From Microcebus murinus (taxonomy: Eukaryota > Chordata > Mammalia > Primates > Cheirogaleidae), in the NCBI RefSeq assembly GCF_040939455.1, contig NC_134116.1, forward strand, positions 47,383,400-47,447,399: a stretch of 64,000 nucleotides of DNA, read 5' to 3'. Positions within the stretch are counted from its first letter, which is position 1, and the number at the start of each line of letters is the position of its first letter. A program made the translations under genes and the position numbers. Of this stretch, positions 36,661 through 49,045 are shown piece by piece. The notes below the pieces were generated by a model. That model did no database searches. It saw nothing but the letters and a program-made list of their open reading frames with translations, and had not been told where the DNA came from.

Positions 36661-38189
36661 TATATAATATATTACCATTTGTAGATTGAGTTCTAGACTT
36701 ATAAACATGAGATGCTTACATTCTAAAACAAAAAATATTTGATTTTAACAAACTAAGCATACAGTAAGATAATAAAAGAATAAGATAGTAAATCTAAGTA
36801 GCAGGAAATAGACTATAAAATAAAAGTTTAATTTTATGGATAAAGATTATATTACTAACTCATATGATTTTTTGAACATTAATTGAATTAATTATTCTAA
36901 TATTTAGATCAGTGCCTAGTAGTAAGAAGTGCTCAGCAAATATTTTATAATATTAAATTAAAACCAAATAAGTAACTACTTTTTAAATAAGCATTCCACA
37001 CAGACCTTTATTTATTGTTATTATTTAAAGTTATAAAATGCTTAATAGAAACAAAATTAAAAATTGGTGTTAGTATCTAAGACTGGTGAAATAATGGATG
37101 TAGTGAAAAAAATAAAATAGGAAAAATAATTATGAAGAGAGGAAGAATAAAGTGGGAAGACTGATTCATATTAAACCAAGATTTATTTTCAGAACTTTTA
37201 GTTACCTTACTGGATTTTTAAAAAATGCTATAGTATAACAGTATTATCCTATTTTACAGTAGTGTAAAGTGATATTGGAACAGTCTGATTTATTCAAGGT
37301 AAAGAATTTCAAAAGTAGTAAAAGTCTTAGGATTGAAACCACATATTTTAACTCCATGCTGTAAGTCCTACCAAAACTTCACATTACAAGAAAAACAAAC
37401 AGAAAAATCTAAAATTTAAATTGGAAATATCAATAGAGGTGAAGATGTGTTTTCTCTTTAAAAAATTTATGCATAGCTCATCACACTGAAAACAAACAAA
37501 CAAACAAACTAAAAGCAATGGCATTTTAAAAGCATTTCCTACTGAAGAAAACCAGAGGTATTTGGAAACATAGCTTATTACTTGGTATATATGAAAAATA
37601 TGAGTCTGACTGATATGGTAGACAACAAGCGAGCTATCAAAAACTAATGCTTTCTCATTTCTAGAATGCTCAAAACAACAGAGATTTACTTAAATACCAG
37701 AATATTTGAAATTTAGGAATTTTTCAAATCTGAGAGATAGTTGTGATAGTTTCCCTATACATGTAATACATACTTAAATGTAATGGACAGTATTCAGTAG
37801 AAGTATATTCCTTTACGGGCAAACATAGAAAATAGAACAAATTGTTTATAAAATAATGCATGTTTCTTTCTTAAATTGCTCATGCACATTTTCTTTCCAA
37901 ATGTTTTATTTTTAATTTTTTTTTCTTCTGAGGTCTTTTACATTTAACTACATTTTCTGAAAACATAAAACAAGAAATACAAGAAAAGCTACCCATTCTC
38001 TAATAGACCAATACAGTAATTCGGCACTATTCTTTTTCTGTATTTAATGAATTCTAAGACAGAAAATAGAGACATTTTATGTATTTATTTACTTATTTAC
38101 TTACTTACCTACTTACTTACTTATTTACTTATAGACTGGACTTTACAATGGGAGACATATTAAATCTTACCTAAAATTTAACAAAGGAG
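36661..38189. other. Unclassified, with tetranucleotide repeat
   Basis: AT-rich. Contains an acaaac run near 37490-37510 and a TTTA/TTAC tetranucleotide array at 38082-38132. Nothing else recognised. Confidence 0.4.
38082..38132. repeat. (TTAC/TTTA)n microsatellite
   Basis: About twelve tetranucleotide units alternating between ttta and ttac with one tacc variant. Confidence 0.9.
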
Positions 38190-38345
38190 TAGATTACCAG
38201 TATGGCTCTGAATCTCATTTTGCCACTTTGTAGCATTCTGAAGAATCCTGTCCTACAATAAATATATCAAGTGATTTATTTTTCGAGGCCCTTGATTTTT
38301 TCATCTGTAATATGAAGGTTTTGTTTTAATATTAAGTGTCCCCTA
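38190..38345 (+). mobile_element. MIR SINE, sense, decayed
   Basis: MIR order is visible: 'ggctctgaatctcattttgc', 'cactttgtagcattctgaag', 'gaggcccttgattttttcat', 'ctgtaatatgaaggttttg'. The 3' tail is lost. Confidence 0.6.
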
Positions 38346-39179
38346 TAGATTTCATATTCCATAGAAGAGTGCCATTTTTTATTAGGAATTATTCTTGGAC
38401 AAAATAAGTTAGACAAATAAACCCAGAAATTAATGTCAGCTAAATATGCAGTAACAAGAGATATGTAGAGTTGTAATAGAAATAGAAATTACATCCTGCG
38501 AAATTCTTGTTAGGTAAATTAACCATGTAGGTTGACCTGTACCTTTCCCGTTATCAGGAAATTGAAGATGGTCTGGGCTAAATCATGTCTCCAAAATTAG
38601 AAATAACAGCTCCACTTGACTTTCTTGGCCTTCAGTGCAAATTCTGATTCTTTCACTCATTCCAGGTTCTTCCTAAATTAAGTATACCACGTGATCAGTG
38701 ATTAAGTTAAAATTTTAAAAAAAAAATGAACCTCAGCAGTGTCTCACTTTAGCAGTAGTTTGGTTAGATCACTAGAACCAATGTCTGGTTTTCACCTTTT
38801 CTGGGTTCAAAATTTAATTTTGTCCGCACATCCAGAAATTATTAGTCAGTCTCAGGGACTGATTCACACTAACCAAACTCACAAAAGAGTTCTGTTAATG
38901 TGAATGAAAATTGACTAACTTACAATGAGAAGTAGAACTGCCAAGTCAAGCAGAAGACTCATACATATGCCAAGGCATCCTTTGCTCTTGACTGTATGGG
39001 AAAAAACACTAGAACTTGCTCTTGGCCTCCCTTTTTCTAGGGTCTTTTCAGACTACTTGTTTGAAGCCTAAAAGTTGATATATTCAACAAGATTACAACT
39101 TTATTGTATATAAAAACCATTTCATTCACACTTTTGCTTGGTTATATCCTAGTCACCTAGTTGAACTTGGATCACCCCT
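38346..39179. other. Unclassified sequence
   Basis: No gene or repeat recognised. Confidence 0.4.
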
Positions 39180-39400
39180 AAAACATCTCTAAAATCTGTT
39201 TCCTCTCCATTCCTACTGCACTGGTCTAGGCCTTCATCATCTCTTCATGTCACATTCATTCAACTATTATTTAGGTTTTATTGTAACTCCTCAGGGGTCA
39301 GGTGTTGTCTTTGATTAGTAAATGGCAACTACTCTACTACTTCAAATATAATTGGATCAGTCCCCTGCCTAAAATCCTTCAGATGTTTATCTTTGTCTAT
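39180..39400 (+). mobile_element. L2 LINE 3' part, left half of split copy
   Basis: Sense L2: 'taaaatctgtttcctctcca', 'ctaggccttcatcatctctt' and 'cccctgcctaaaatccttca'. It is interrupted by MER5A and continues at 39588. Confidence 0.7.
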
Positions 39401-39587
39401 AGAGGTCCTCAAAATTTAGTGTGGATCAGAATCACCTAGAGGGCTTGTTAAACCACAGCTGGCTGGGCTCCAATCCCAGAACTGCTGATGCAGTAGATTG
39501 AGAGTGAGAACCAAGAGTTTTCATTTCTAACCAGCTTCCAGGTGAAGCAGTTGTTGCTGCCCTGGCACTGTACTTTGAGAACCACCA
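39401..39587 (+). mobile_element. MER5A hAT-Charlie transposon inserted in L2
   Basis: Close to full length (about 187 bases, against about 189 usual). It starts 'gaggtcctcaaaatttagtg', runs 'gatcagaatcacctagaggg', 'cttgttaaaccacagctggc', 'tgggctccaatcccagaact' and ends 'actttgagaaccaccag', the inverted complement of its start. It is non-autonomous and old. Confidence 0.9.
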
Positions 39588-40020
39588 GCATAGGGAATCA
39601 GTTTTAAAACCTCAAACTTGGCTTATAAAGTATTTTATAACCAGTCTCTAACTTACCTTTCCAGTCTCATCTCCTGCCTTTCCCCAGATACATGCTGTTT
39701 TTTTAACCACATGCAATGCCAAAGCTCATTTTAAGCATGCCTTTCATGCCTCTACACATGTTCTTCCTGGAATTCACCACCCCCTTCATTCCTACCTCAA
39801 CCCCTCCTTTGTTAAGGCAGTTAGTTAGTAACTTTCTTTATGCTCTCAGAGTGTTTGTATCCACCATCAGTTTAACACGTCTCACATCATCTCTGTATAC
39901 GTTTTTCCTAGTAGGCTGAGTTTCCAGAGAGCTGAGACAAACTTTTCATCTTTTCTCCATGTACCCTATCATAGTGCCTCATATATAATAAGTGCTCAAA
40001 AAATGTGTGTTGAATGAATT
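39588..40020 (+). mobile_element. L2 LINE 3' part with intact 3' end, right half
   Basis: L2 resumes with 'cctttccagtctcatctcct', 'tctacacatgttcttcctgg' and 'aattcaccacccccttcatt', and reaches the canonical 3' end 'tagtgcctcatatataataa' then 'gtgctcaaaaaatgtgtgtt' and 'gaatgaatt'. The 67-codon frame at 39716-39919 lies inside and is incidental. Confidence 0.85.
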
Positions 40021-42659
40021 TGTGATTATAAAATTTCTGAGAGTGCTACATGTGGCAACATACATATTTCACATAATGAATCAATATGGTGATTTTTCTT
40101 GGAGAATTGTACATACATTTTGAAATAACTAAAGACATATTAGGATGTTTTAATGTGGAAATAACACATTAATTATAACCGAGTTGGAAATAACACACTT
40201 AAAAAAATCCTGGAGAACATTTAGAAGATATATATATGTAAAAAATATACTAATGGCTTCCTGACAAAAGGACATTGGAATTCCCATTGGCCAAAGATGT
40301 AAGAGTATGAGCAACAAAAATATTAATGTCCATACTGGTATAAATATATTAGATGTATATGTGTAAATACATGTGCATGTATATGCATTATGTATGTGTG
40401 TGTGTGTATACAGCCTGAGGTCATCATTAGTACAGAGAGCTGCAGCTAGGTAGACTAAGTAATATACAAAATTCAGGACTCATTGTTCTCATGTTTAAAT
40501 ACTTCCATGCTTTTCATTTTCCATAGACAAATGTTTCCTTTTTGTGACTATCTGAGAAAAATTGGTACATATACTTTCAAAATACCCTACTTGCTTTTAC
40601 TCTGCTATAGATTAATGATTCCTGGATATTTTTGCTGGATCATCGACTTAAAAATCAACTTGGGATCCGGTTTAAAATCAGATCCTCAGAAATGCAATCG
40701 TTGTGGGGTGAATCTCCAGAATCGACATTTTCTGCCAACTTTGTTAACAATTGCTTTATAATGCAATGTTTGACAATTGTGAGAGGGTGTCTTTAATTGT
40801 ACAATGATCAAAAAAAGTGTTATTTAACCTGAGATACAAATAGAAAAGGGAGAATATTTCCTCACAATTTTTAGTTTTCCATGTCCTACTAGATAAATTT
40901 AGTTCTATTGTTTTACTAATCTAGATTCCACATATTTAACTGGTAACTACATAGAATTTTTAAAATTTGCTTTTTAAATGGATATTTTCCATGTGAAATA
41001 ATTTTAAAAAGTCTCTTCTTGATGTCATCTTATTACTGTGAAGAAAAGAAAATATAAGTACAAAAAGAAATTAAAAAGTCTCTTTTTAAAACAGTGAACA
41101 CATAAAAACTCATGAACACTAATGTATACTGACAAAAATGTTATATTGACTTATTTATTAAGACCATAGATTATGGAGCTACACAGATAAACTAAGTTTA
41201 CAAATTAACGATTCTATAAAAAAATAAAGGTATAAACTAAGTTGACAATTTCTTTATGCCATAAAAAGTTGACTTCCACAAGACACAGATAGGTTTAATT
41301 TTCTTTTTTTTTTGAAACTTTAATAAAGAAGATGTTTTACTTTGAACATCAAGTCTTAAACAAACTGTCATCAGGGACTAGATCTAAAATTATTGGTGGA
41401 TTAAAATCATGACAAAATATATTATTTTCTGGGATACTTAGCTTCATTCTTTTATAAAAAAATTGAAATATGTTTATATTCTTATATATCTATCTAAAAT
41501 GTATTTCTATATTGCATTCTATTAACTGATGCTAGACTAATTGTTAAATTGAATTCATTAAGGAAAAGAGACACTAAACTAGACAAGTTGGAAAATATCT
41601 GCACATACTTCATTCAGCTAGCCATTGAAATGAAAAAGCCTTTTTGTGGCAGATGGACAGCCTAGAGGTTGTTCCTTTTGTCATAGTGGATAGCAGCTTT
41701 TCTACCTTACTGTATTAACTTTTGCACAGCAATAGCAAATGTGGATTTAATATTTCACATGAGCTGAGAGTATCATATATATTTTAAAGATTTAAAAAAT
41801 CCTCTTGAATATACACACAATATTATTTTTACTCTTCCCTATGATAACATTTTTGTAGGGTACATTTAATTAGAGTATAATATTTACCAAAGTTTCTAGT
41901 AAACATTATAAAAAAGGAATAGCCCATAGGAAATCAAGCCTCTGATGGCAAATTGGGTAACATATTAGTTCATTGTGACACATCAAGTTCAAATGTTACT
42001 AAAAACAGACCCAATTACAAAGCTGCAAAGTTCATCTCCCATCCTTATTCGATACTATAAAGAGAATTATTCTCCAGAGGCAACTACTGAAAGCATGTAC
42101 AAAAGAAATGAGGTTAGTTTTATTAATTTTCTTTCTTCACAACTGAATAGCTATAGCTTTATTCTTTCATTCCCGTTGGCACTACTTTGTTCTTTTCTTT
42201 AGTAATAGTAAATGTGAAAAATCAGGATTTGTTTTATTCGGCTTCATTTCCCTGGGAATGCTGTAGGGGCATGAGATTTGGAACTGTTCACCGTAATGTA
42301 TAGTATATCTGGATTCGCTTTACTGATGATGCAGTATCATTGTAAATGACTCACTTTGGGAAGTACGGCATTATTAGAGCATTAAGTCTTGAACTCCTGA
42401 CTCCCTTTGAGTGGCACTGGCAATTAATTAAGAATTGCTGAGGATTGTAAGTGGTATTTCTGGTTTTAAATGTTGTGTCATCAGTGCAAACAGAGCTTGT
42501 TGGCAAATACACATATAGCTATGAAAAGCAGAAAATTTGGGATAAGCATTCTGTCACACACAAATATAAGTTGTTTTTACAGAAAAGGGAGTTCCATATC
42601 ATAATCAGAATACCTAGATGGAACTTTTCAGCTTGGAGCACCACTCCTCCAATATAGGT
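40021..42659. other. Unclassified AT-rich sequence
   Basis: About 2.6 kb. A short TG run at 40393-40409 is the only simple repeat. The 92-codon frame at 40483-40761 shows no domain. Nothing else recognised. Confidence 0.4.
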
Positions 42660-42760
42660 GCTGAGAATAAAATAATAAATAAATTAGTCAACACATTTAC
42701 TCATAAGTCACTTATGGTCTAATACGGGAGACTAACAATAAACAAGAAAGAACATGATGT
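42660..42760 (-). mobile_element. L2 relic, antisense
   Basis: 'tcacttatggtctaatacgg' followed by 'gagactaacaataaacaaga' mirrors the antisense L2 block in which 'cttacattctagtgg' is followed by 'gacagacaataaacaa'. Short and diverged. Confidence 0.4.
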
Positions 42761-43049
42761 GTGTGTACATATGTATAATTGCTTAAAGGAAAAAATAAAA
42801 CAATATAACAAGTGTTGAGATACCTTATATTGAGAAATTAGTGAGCTTTTTGTGAATAATATTTAAACTGAGAGTTGAGGTTTAGAATAAGCTTTTCAGA
42901 AAAAAGTAAGATAATTTATTGCAAAATTGGCAACATATATGAAGGCACTGAATTTGGAAAACTATTACCTCAGAATTTAAGAGATGGTGAGAAGAGTACA
43001 AGAGTAATGCCACATATCTGTGTTTTTATTAACTGATATCTTTCAATTA

Positions 43050-43195
43050 CTTCCTAAGTTGAGGCACTTTACTAGCCATGAAAAATGTATTAAATAAATG
43101 CCGAAATCTTGTACTCATGAAGCTCCTAGTGTAGTGGTAAGTAGAGTAAACACAAGAGGAATAAACAAAGGAGAAATTAAAGAGTCATTCAAATT
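43050..43195 (-). mobile_element. L2 relic, antisense
   Basis: 'gaggcactttactagccatg' then 'ttgtactcatgaagctccta' and 'gtgtagtggtaagtagagta' follow the antisense L2 3' end in the right order. Confidence 0.5.
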
Positions 43196-43929
43196 AAAAA
43201 GTCCTTAAATCCTCTGCTCCCCAGTTTGCTTAACAATAAATGAAGGATTAAAATTGGGTTATGAAATTAGGAAATCTACAGTCAGTATAAAGGCATGGCC
43301 ATTTTGAAATTTGTATGGGAAATCATGTCATATTTTAAATTTTAATATATCTGCAAAAACTCTCTCTTATAAGTTCTTATAAACTCCTATGTGTGCTGCA
43401 AACGGACATGAAAATTGGTTTACTATTTTTTTGGAAAAGCAGAATATAAACTTAACATTTTCAGAATAAGAAAATTGTTCCTTTTTCTCATCTTTTACCG
43501 AAAAAATTATATATTGCTGCTGACAAATAATATTTAGACATTGAAAATAAAAGTAATTACAAAAAAAGTATTCTTTTTAAAAATATCAATCTTACAGACA
43601 GAAAAGTTAAAGTTTTCCAATCTAGGTGCTTGCTTATTTCTCAGATATTATCCACTTTACCATTTTGCCAGATGCATTTCATGCTTATGTTTTCATATAC
43701 ATATGCTTTTAAAATATAGGGAATGTATAATAATATTTTAAATTTATAATATGCATTGATTTTACTTTGAATATCTTCAAGACAACATGATTTTTATATG
43801 AAGTCCTGATAAGTTTATTTTAAAAAATAATGATGATTGTTTTATGAAGTAATGAAATATTTCAACTCAGGTTCGAAAAACTTGGCAAAATTCAAACAAT
43901 CAATATAGTAAGAGTGCTGAAAAGTAGAG
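43196..43929. other. Unclassified AT-rich sequence
   Basis: No gene or repeat recognised; the 66-codon frame at 43541-43741 has no domain. Confidence 0.35.
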
Positions 43930-44300
43930 TTAAAGAGGAAAGATTAAAAGTAGACAGACAAGAATATAAATAAAGGAGCAATATAGTAAGAATAATAGCT
44001 AACTTCTTAACAAATGGATGGAATTTGGAAGCAAATTTGTTGAGATATTTAAAGCTTCAAATATTAGCCTATGTGACATTCTATGCCCAGCAACTATGTC
44101 CCTCAAAATGAAGTAAAGTAAATAAGTTTTTAACCAAATACATCAGAGAAAATTTGTCACTGGAAAACCTTACCTGAAGGAAAGACTAAAGGAAATATTC
44201 TCAGAATGAAACACGATCATGGACAGGAATAAAGAGCATGGAAATGGCAAACCTGTGCATAAAATTAATGGGCACTCTTTGAATATTGACTCTTTAAAAT
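43930..44300 (+). mobile_element. L1M-like relic, ORF1/inter-ORF region, sense
   Basis: Recognisable old L1 motifs in order: 'gtgacattctatgcccagca', 'actatgtccctcaaaatgaa', 'accttacctgaaggaaagac', 'taaaggaaatattctcagaa', 'aggaataaagagcatggaaa' and 'tggcaaacctgtg'. No frame survives. Confidence 0.65.
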
Positions 44301-44354
44301 AGAGATATCAAATAGAGCTAATTGATATATCCTGCTGTATATATTTTTATTATC

Positions 44355-44412
44355 TAAATTAGATAATAATTTTCAAAAATATCTAATATAAATTAGATAA
44401 TAATTTTCAAAA
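44355..44412. repeat. 24-base direct repeat with palindrome
   Basis: The same 24 bases stand at 44355-44378 and 44389-44412, separated by 10 bases. The first copy overlaps a palindrome, 'ttatctaa' and 'ttagataa' around one A. It looks like a local duplication. Confidence 0.9.
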
Positions 44413-46789
44413 CTTTATCTTATAATGATTTTTCTCTTACTGTAAAATAATCATCCTCTTAAATTTTCACCACAATATGAAATTATATTAACCATATTCC
44501 ACAGCTGTGTATCTGAATAGTATGTGTTTTAATATTATATAAATAAACTTTATTTGCCAGAGGGTTATCAGTATTTCTCGAAATTAACATTGCTCAATTC
44601 AGAATTGGTCTATCGTTAAAGCATAATAATAATGAATAATCTAAGGAGATTTAACATCAAATTATCTTATTAAGAATCCAGAGTGTGTTTACTTAAGTGG
44701 GCTTTATCATTGTTAGACATATTCAAGAGAAAGCACTACCATCTTTTCATCTCTGCACAGGATTCTGGTTAAGAAACTGTTAGCTTTGTTATATGTGAGA
44801 ATTAAAAAGAATCATAAAACACTTTTTTCTTTTTGCTATCTTTCACTGAAATGAAAAGTCTTGATGGAACAATTTTCTTAAAAAAGGATTTTTGAAACAC
44901 ATTTTATTTTGATTTTAGTGCCCCCTGTGGCAGTGTTATTTATTTATGACAAATTTTCATACAGAGGAACCGCTTAGGCATCACATCATCTTTCCTGCAA
45001 TCTTTGTGGTTCTATAGAATTGGTTCTCTTCTTTTTTACAGAATCCTCACCGAGTGTACCTCAGATTTAATTAACCAGCTGTGAAGCTAAAAAATACTAC
45101 TAGGCATAAGTTGAAGTACAGTAATTACTTTTGCTTCTTATATGTTATTTAAAAATCTCACTACAGTTTAAAACTGAACAAAGAGTAACTTTTGATGATG
45201 CCGAAGAATGCAATTTGTTTTCTTTATAAAACATGCTACTTGTATAATAAAAGTGACATTAAGTTTGCTAGCCATATGTGCAAATGAAAGCATATTAATA
45301 TATAAATGCAAATTTTTGCTTACCACCTTCTTATTGTTAAAAAGGGACTAAGATAAGAACCATTTTCCATATGCCATTAATAGCAAATGGAATTACTACC
45401 AGACCATTATGTGGTATCTGTTGGGTATCCATAATTTCCTACCAGGTGTCAGAATCACTGTTGGTGCTGTAGTGTGATTCCTCAAGGAGTGTGACACCCC
45501 ATACATGGCTACCAAAGCTAAAGAGAACTTGCTGTATCAGTATGGTACTACAGAGTACGGATTTTAAGCAAGGAACTTTTAAACTAAATTGCCATTTAGC
45601 ACATTTGTAAAAACTTTACACAATAAGAAAATTATCTCCTTAAGTGCCTTTGAGAACTACCAAGGTAAGGAGGATTTGTGGGGTCAATCTCTAATCTGGT
45701 AGAGCAAAAAGGTTCAGAGAGGTGAGTCCACATTTGGGAATGTATTTATTCCTCTTGATGAATTTGCCATTTTAACAACAGTACCTAAGAGTCTATGGGC
45801 CTTAGCAGACTCATAGAGTAAAAATAGAGTTCAGAATCTTCTTAGACTTTAGTCTATGCTTGAAAATGCTACACTCCAGTAATGACGATGAATGTGATAT
45901 AGACTAGTTGTCACAGAGACTGAAACCCACATTCAAAACTTATAAGTTTTCTGTTGACTAAATGTGATCTAGAATTGCAAGTACCATTAGATTGATCACT
46001 AGAAACAAAACTAAATTTCTTCTGGGGTGAGATAACATTAACCCTCAAATTATCTATATTTTTTCTGATGTAAAGTCTTATATTCATTCAAAAACAACCA
46101 TGTAATGTAAGAAAATACAACTTAAATGAAAAAACAATAAAAAAGCAAAATATAAATATACACACAGGATTTCCAGATAATGTAATTATTCTGTAAGTGC
46201 TATGAAATATTTGTGATTAACACATTCAAAGAATTACAGCAAGTCCAAAATATTTCAGCAGAAAATGGAAACTGTAAATTGAATAAAAAATTTGAGTGCA
46301 TACAAATGCAGTAACACACATTAAGTATTAAATCTCTAAGCAAATACTAGATAAGAAATACATACAAAATAATTTTTAAATATAAAACTAGGCAAGAAGA
46401 AAATTTTTATACTGAAGGCAAGAGAATTGTAAGTAGATGAAATGACATAAGAGATATTTCTGATACAATGAAAAGTTCTAATAAACAAGACATCGAATCT
46501 ACCCTAGGAGTAGAACAGAGTGATAGAATGGAACTGAACGAAGGTAAATAATAATAATAATAATTTCTAAGAACATTCTCAAACTTGTGATAGACTCCAA
46601 GATACAAACTCAGAAGGTACTATAAACTACAACTTGGACAAACAAAAACAAAGAATATCACAACTAAGCACACTGTACTTGGTAATATATACCCTAATTT
46701 TTTCCCAGTTACCAAGCTAGTACTTAGTTATCCACCCTACTGTTAGTTGTATTTTTCATTTGCTTAAAATTGCCTCTTCTCCAGACAAT
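44413..46789. other. Unclassified AT-rich sequence
   Basis: No gene recognised. Contains a short ATA trinucleotide run near 46548-46563 and a CTCF-like motif at 44916-44933, listed separately. Confidence 0.4.
44916..44933 (-). promoter_or_regulatory. CTCF-like motif
   Basis: On the minus strand 'ctgccacagggggcacta' contains the strong core aGGGGGCaCTA of the CTCF consensus, with one base missing in the upstream CCACC half. A single motif match in 64 kb has limited weight; binding is not shown. Confidence 0.3.
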
Positions 46790-47152
46790 TGCTCTTAGAT
46801 AAAATGGAGCCAACTCACTCAGGAGATGACTCTTTTCCCACAGTTGAAACTTTCATGCAATGACTGCCTAACCCTGGTTGTGGGGATAGAAATGGCTGGG
46901 TTTCACAATCTTGCCTGATGGTGGATCCAATTCAGTGGTGCAATCAAAGCCTCAGGGCTTATGGAATATGAGGCTGAAGATAGAGTACAGTGGACACCAG
47001 ATTCTTTGATAGACTTTCCCCCAATACTGTTCCCTTGACTTGCTTCATTCACTCTCCTTCTCTTGAGAACACGCTCACAATAAATGACTTGTACAAAAGT
47101 CATCCTCTCAAGTTTTACTTCAGGAGAATACAATCCTAAAGGTACATCAATC
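46790..47152 (+). mobile_element. Putative solo LTR
   Basis: The segment has a moderate GC rise and an LTR-like 3' portion: 'cgctcacaataaatgacttg' holds an AATAAA signal, followed by 'caagttttacttcaggagaa' and 'tacaatcctaaag', a layout I recall from ERVL-type LTRs. The upstream part ('ctaaccctggttgtggggat', 'gcaatcaaagcctcagggct') fits a U3 region. The left boundary is uncertain. The minus frame at 46903-47154 has no domain. Confidence 0.45.
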
Positions 47153-47157
47153 AAATT

Positions 47158-47385
47158 GGTATTAACTGATCAGCACTTAGGTGCACATACAGTAGTAACA
47201 TCCATCCGGTGTCGGGCAGGTGGGAGGGGGATGGCTGAGGTGCGGGGCACAAAGTCTGGGGGATGGACACACTTGAAGCTCTGACCTGAGTGGGGCAAAG
47301 GCAATATATATAACCTAAACATTTGTATCCACGTAATATGCTGAAAAAAATTAATGAAAAATGTTTTTAAAAAATTTAAAAATTA
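47158..47385 (+). mobile_element. Lemur-type L1 3' UTR segment
   Basis: 'tattaactgatcagcactta' leads into the GC-rich block 'ggtgtcgggcaggtgggagg', 'gggatggctgaggtgcgggg', 'ggggatggacacacttgaag' and 'ctctgacctgagtggggcaa', then 'taacctaaacatttgtatcc', 'acgtaatatgctgaaaaaaa' and a decayed A-rich tail. I recall this G-rich stretch and ending from strepsirrhine L1 3' UTRs, but the recall is not verified. Only the terminal 0.2 kb is present, consistent with strong 5' truncation. Confidence 0.55.
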
Positions 47386-47391
47386 AATGCA

Positions 47392-47719
47392 AAGTCAGGT
47401 GCAGTGGTTCACACCTATAATCCTAGCACTCTGGGAGAGCCAGGTGGGAGGATCGCTGGAGCTGAGGAGTTGGTCTTGCTAAGACCAGCCTTAGTAAGAG
47501 CGAGACCCGTCTCTACGAAAAATAGAAAAAAAATTAGCAGCGCGCAGTGGTGAGCTTGTTCTCCCAGCTACTGGAGAGGCTGAGGCAGGAGGATTGCTTG
47601 AGCCAGGGAATTTGAAGTGCAGTGATCTATGGTGACGCCTGGGGTCAGGGAGGGGCGGGCTGGGACAGGGACAAAGAGAGACTATGTCTCCAAATAAACA
47701 AACAAACAAAAAAGTAAAC
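47392..47719 (+). mobile_element. Alu SINE, old and damaged
   Basis: Starts 'gtcaggtgcagtggttcaca' and continues 'cctataatcctagcactctg', ordinary linker 'ctctacgaaaaatagaaaaa', second arm 'gctactggagaggctgaggc', and an A-rich tail made of aaac units. The end of the second arm is altered by a GC-rich replacement around 47637-47670 ('gggaggggcgggctgggaca'). It lacks the lemur linker insertion. Confidence 0.9.
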
Positions 47720-48964
47720 ACAAGAAAATCTCAAAGGAAACTAAATAAAAAAGACTCATGTGTTTTAAATGAGCATGTAGAAGAATGAAAGCTGGCTTCT
47801 CAATAGAAAAGTTAAATATAGCATTTATGGATGTAAGTTCCTTCAAACGCTGAAAGAAATAATCCAGGTTTCTATATACCACAGAATTTTCCTTAAAATA
47901 TGAAGAGAAACAGCATACATTTTGAGAATGAAGATGATTTTTCTGTAATAAAATTGTCAGTATTACAAAAAGTGTCAAGATTGTTCCAAAGGAAAGGCAA
48001 TTATTTTAGGAACCCTTGAGGAAAAATGTAGAGGAATATTACTACATAAATGTTGAACTCCAAGTCTTCAGAAAGAAAAAGAAAAGTTTATGTTCATAAA
48101 TAGAAAACTTTTTTTCCTAGAGTTTGCCCAATCTGTATTTGTGTATCAAACATGATCAAAGTCATGGCACCTGGTTTCTATTACAAAATAGGATGTGTGT
48201 CCTCACTTCTCCATAGATGTTGCTGTTTGGGACAAGAATTCCTTTGTGAGAATCTGAAACTGCATGTGTGAAAAAAATTCCTGTAGGTTTTGCCATTAGG
48301 CTGATGTTAATTTAATAACTAAAATGAAGAAAGAATTAATTTTTGAATGAAACAGCATTGAGATTATACAAAATTCAAGTATTTTGTTTCATCTAGCCAT
48401 GACAGAAGCACGAATATCATTTAAATTGTGTTTATGCATCTGAGAAAGGAACAGTACAGTATGTCATGAGATAGAATCTAGTAGTTGTACAACTGCTTGA
48501 AACAAGAAGATACTAAATGACAAGCCGTGACAATAAAATGTATCTATTCCAACAGAAGATTGCAATCCACAAATATGTTTTCAGACAAACATAAACTTAT
48601 AGCATCTGTCTCTAGAAGAATGTCTTTCTATTGTAGAAAGAAAGAAATGATACAAGATGGTAGCTCAGAGATTGAGGGAAGAATTAAGAACAAGAGAAAA
48701 TGTAAATATGTGGCCAAACCTTAAGAGAATAAAATAATGTCATGCTTTTTCAGGTACTCTGAGAAGCCAATATCAAGACAGATTAAATATGCAAGGAATT
48801 CATTAGGCCTACTAGGGGAAATGATGGGAGTGTTGGAAGAGGCTGGGGGTTGGGGGTGAGAGTCAGACTACAATGCAGTAACTCTGACAGGATCAGTTAT
48901 TATTAATAGCTGGAATCAGCCCATGGGGAGTATGATCTTGTGTATAAACAGTAATTTCAGACTT
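47720..48964. other. Unclassified sequence
   Basis: No gene recognised. 48755-48870 ('ccaatatcaagacagattaa', 'atatgcaaggaattcattag') looks like part of an LTR or other dispersed repeat that I cannot name. The minus frame at 47682-47978 has no domain. Confidence 0.35.
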
Positions 48965-49045
48965 AAACTGTAAGATCCAGTTATCCTGCTACTGGTTGTA
49001 TATTCAAAGAAAATGAAATCAAGATTTCAAAGAGATATATGCTTG
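48965..49045 (+). mobile_element. Short L1 ORF2 fragment, sense
   Basis: 'taagatccagttatcctgct', 'actggttgtatattcaaaga', 'aaatgaaatcaagatttcaa', 'agagatatatgc' match the L1 ORF2 C-terminal stretch (cagcaatcccactactggg ... aaagagatatctgc). Only about 80 bases. Confidence 0.65.

Noticed and set aside
38082..38132. Regularly spaced repeats as a possible CRISPR-like array
   Set aside because: Simple tetranucleotide microsatellite without spacers; the genome is mammalian.
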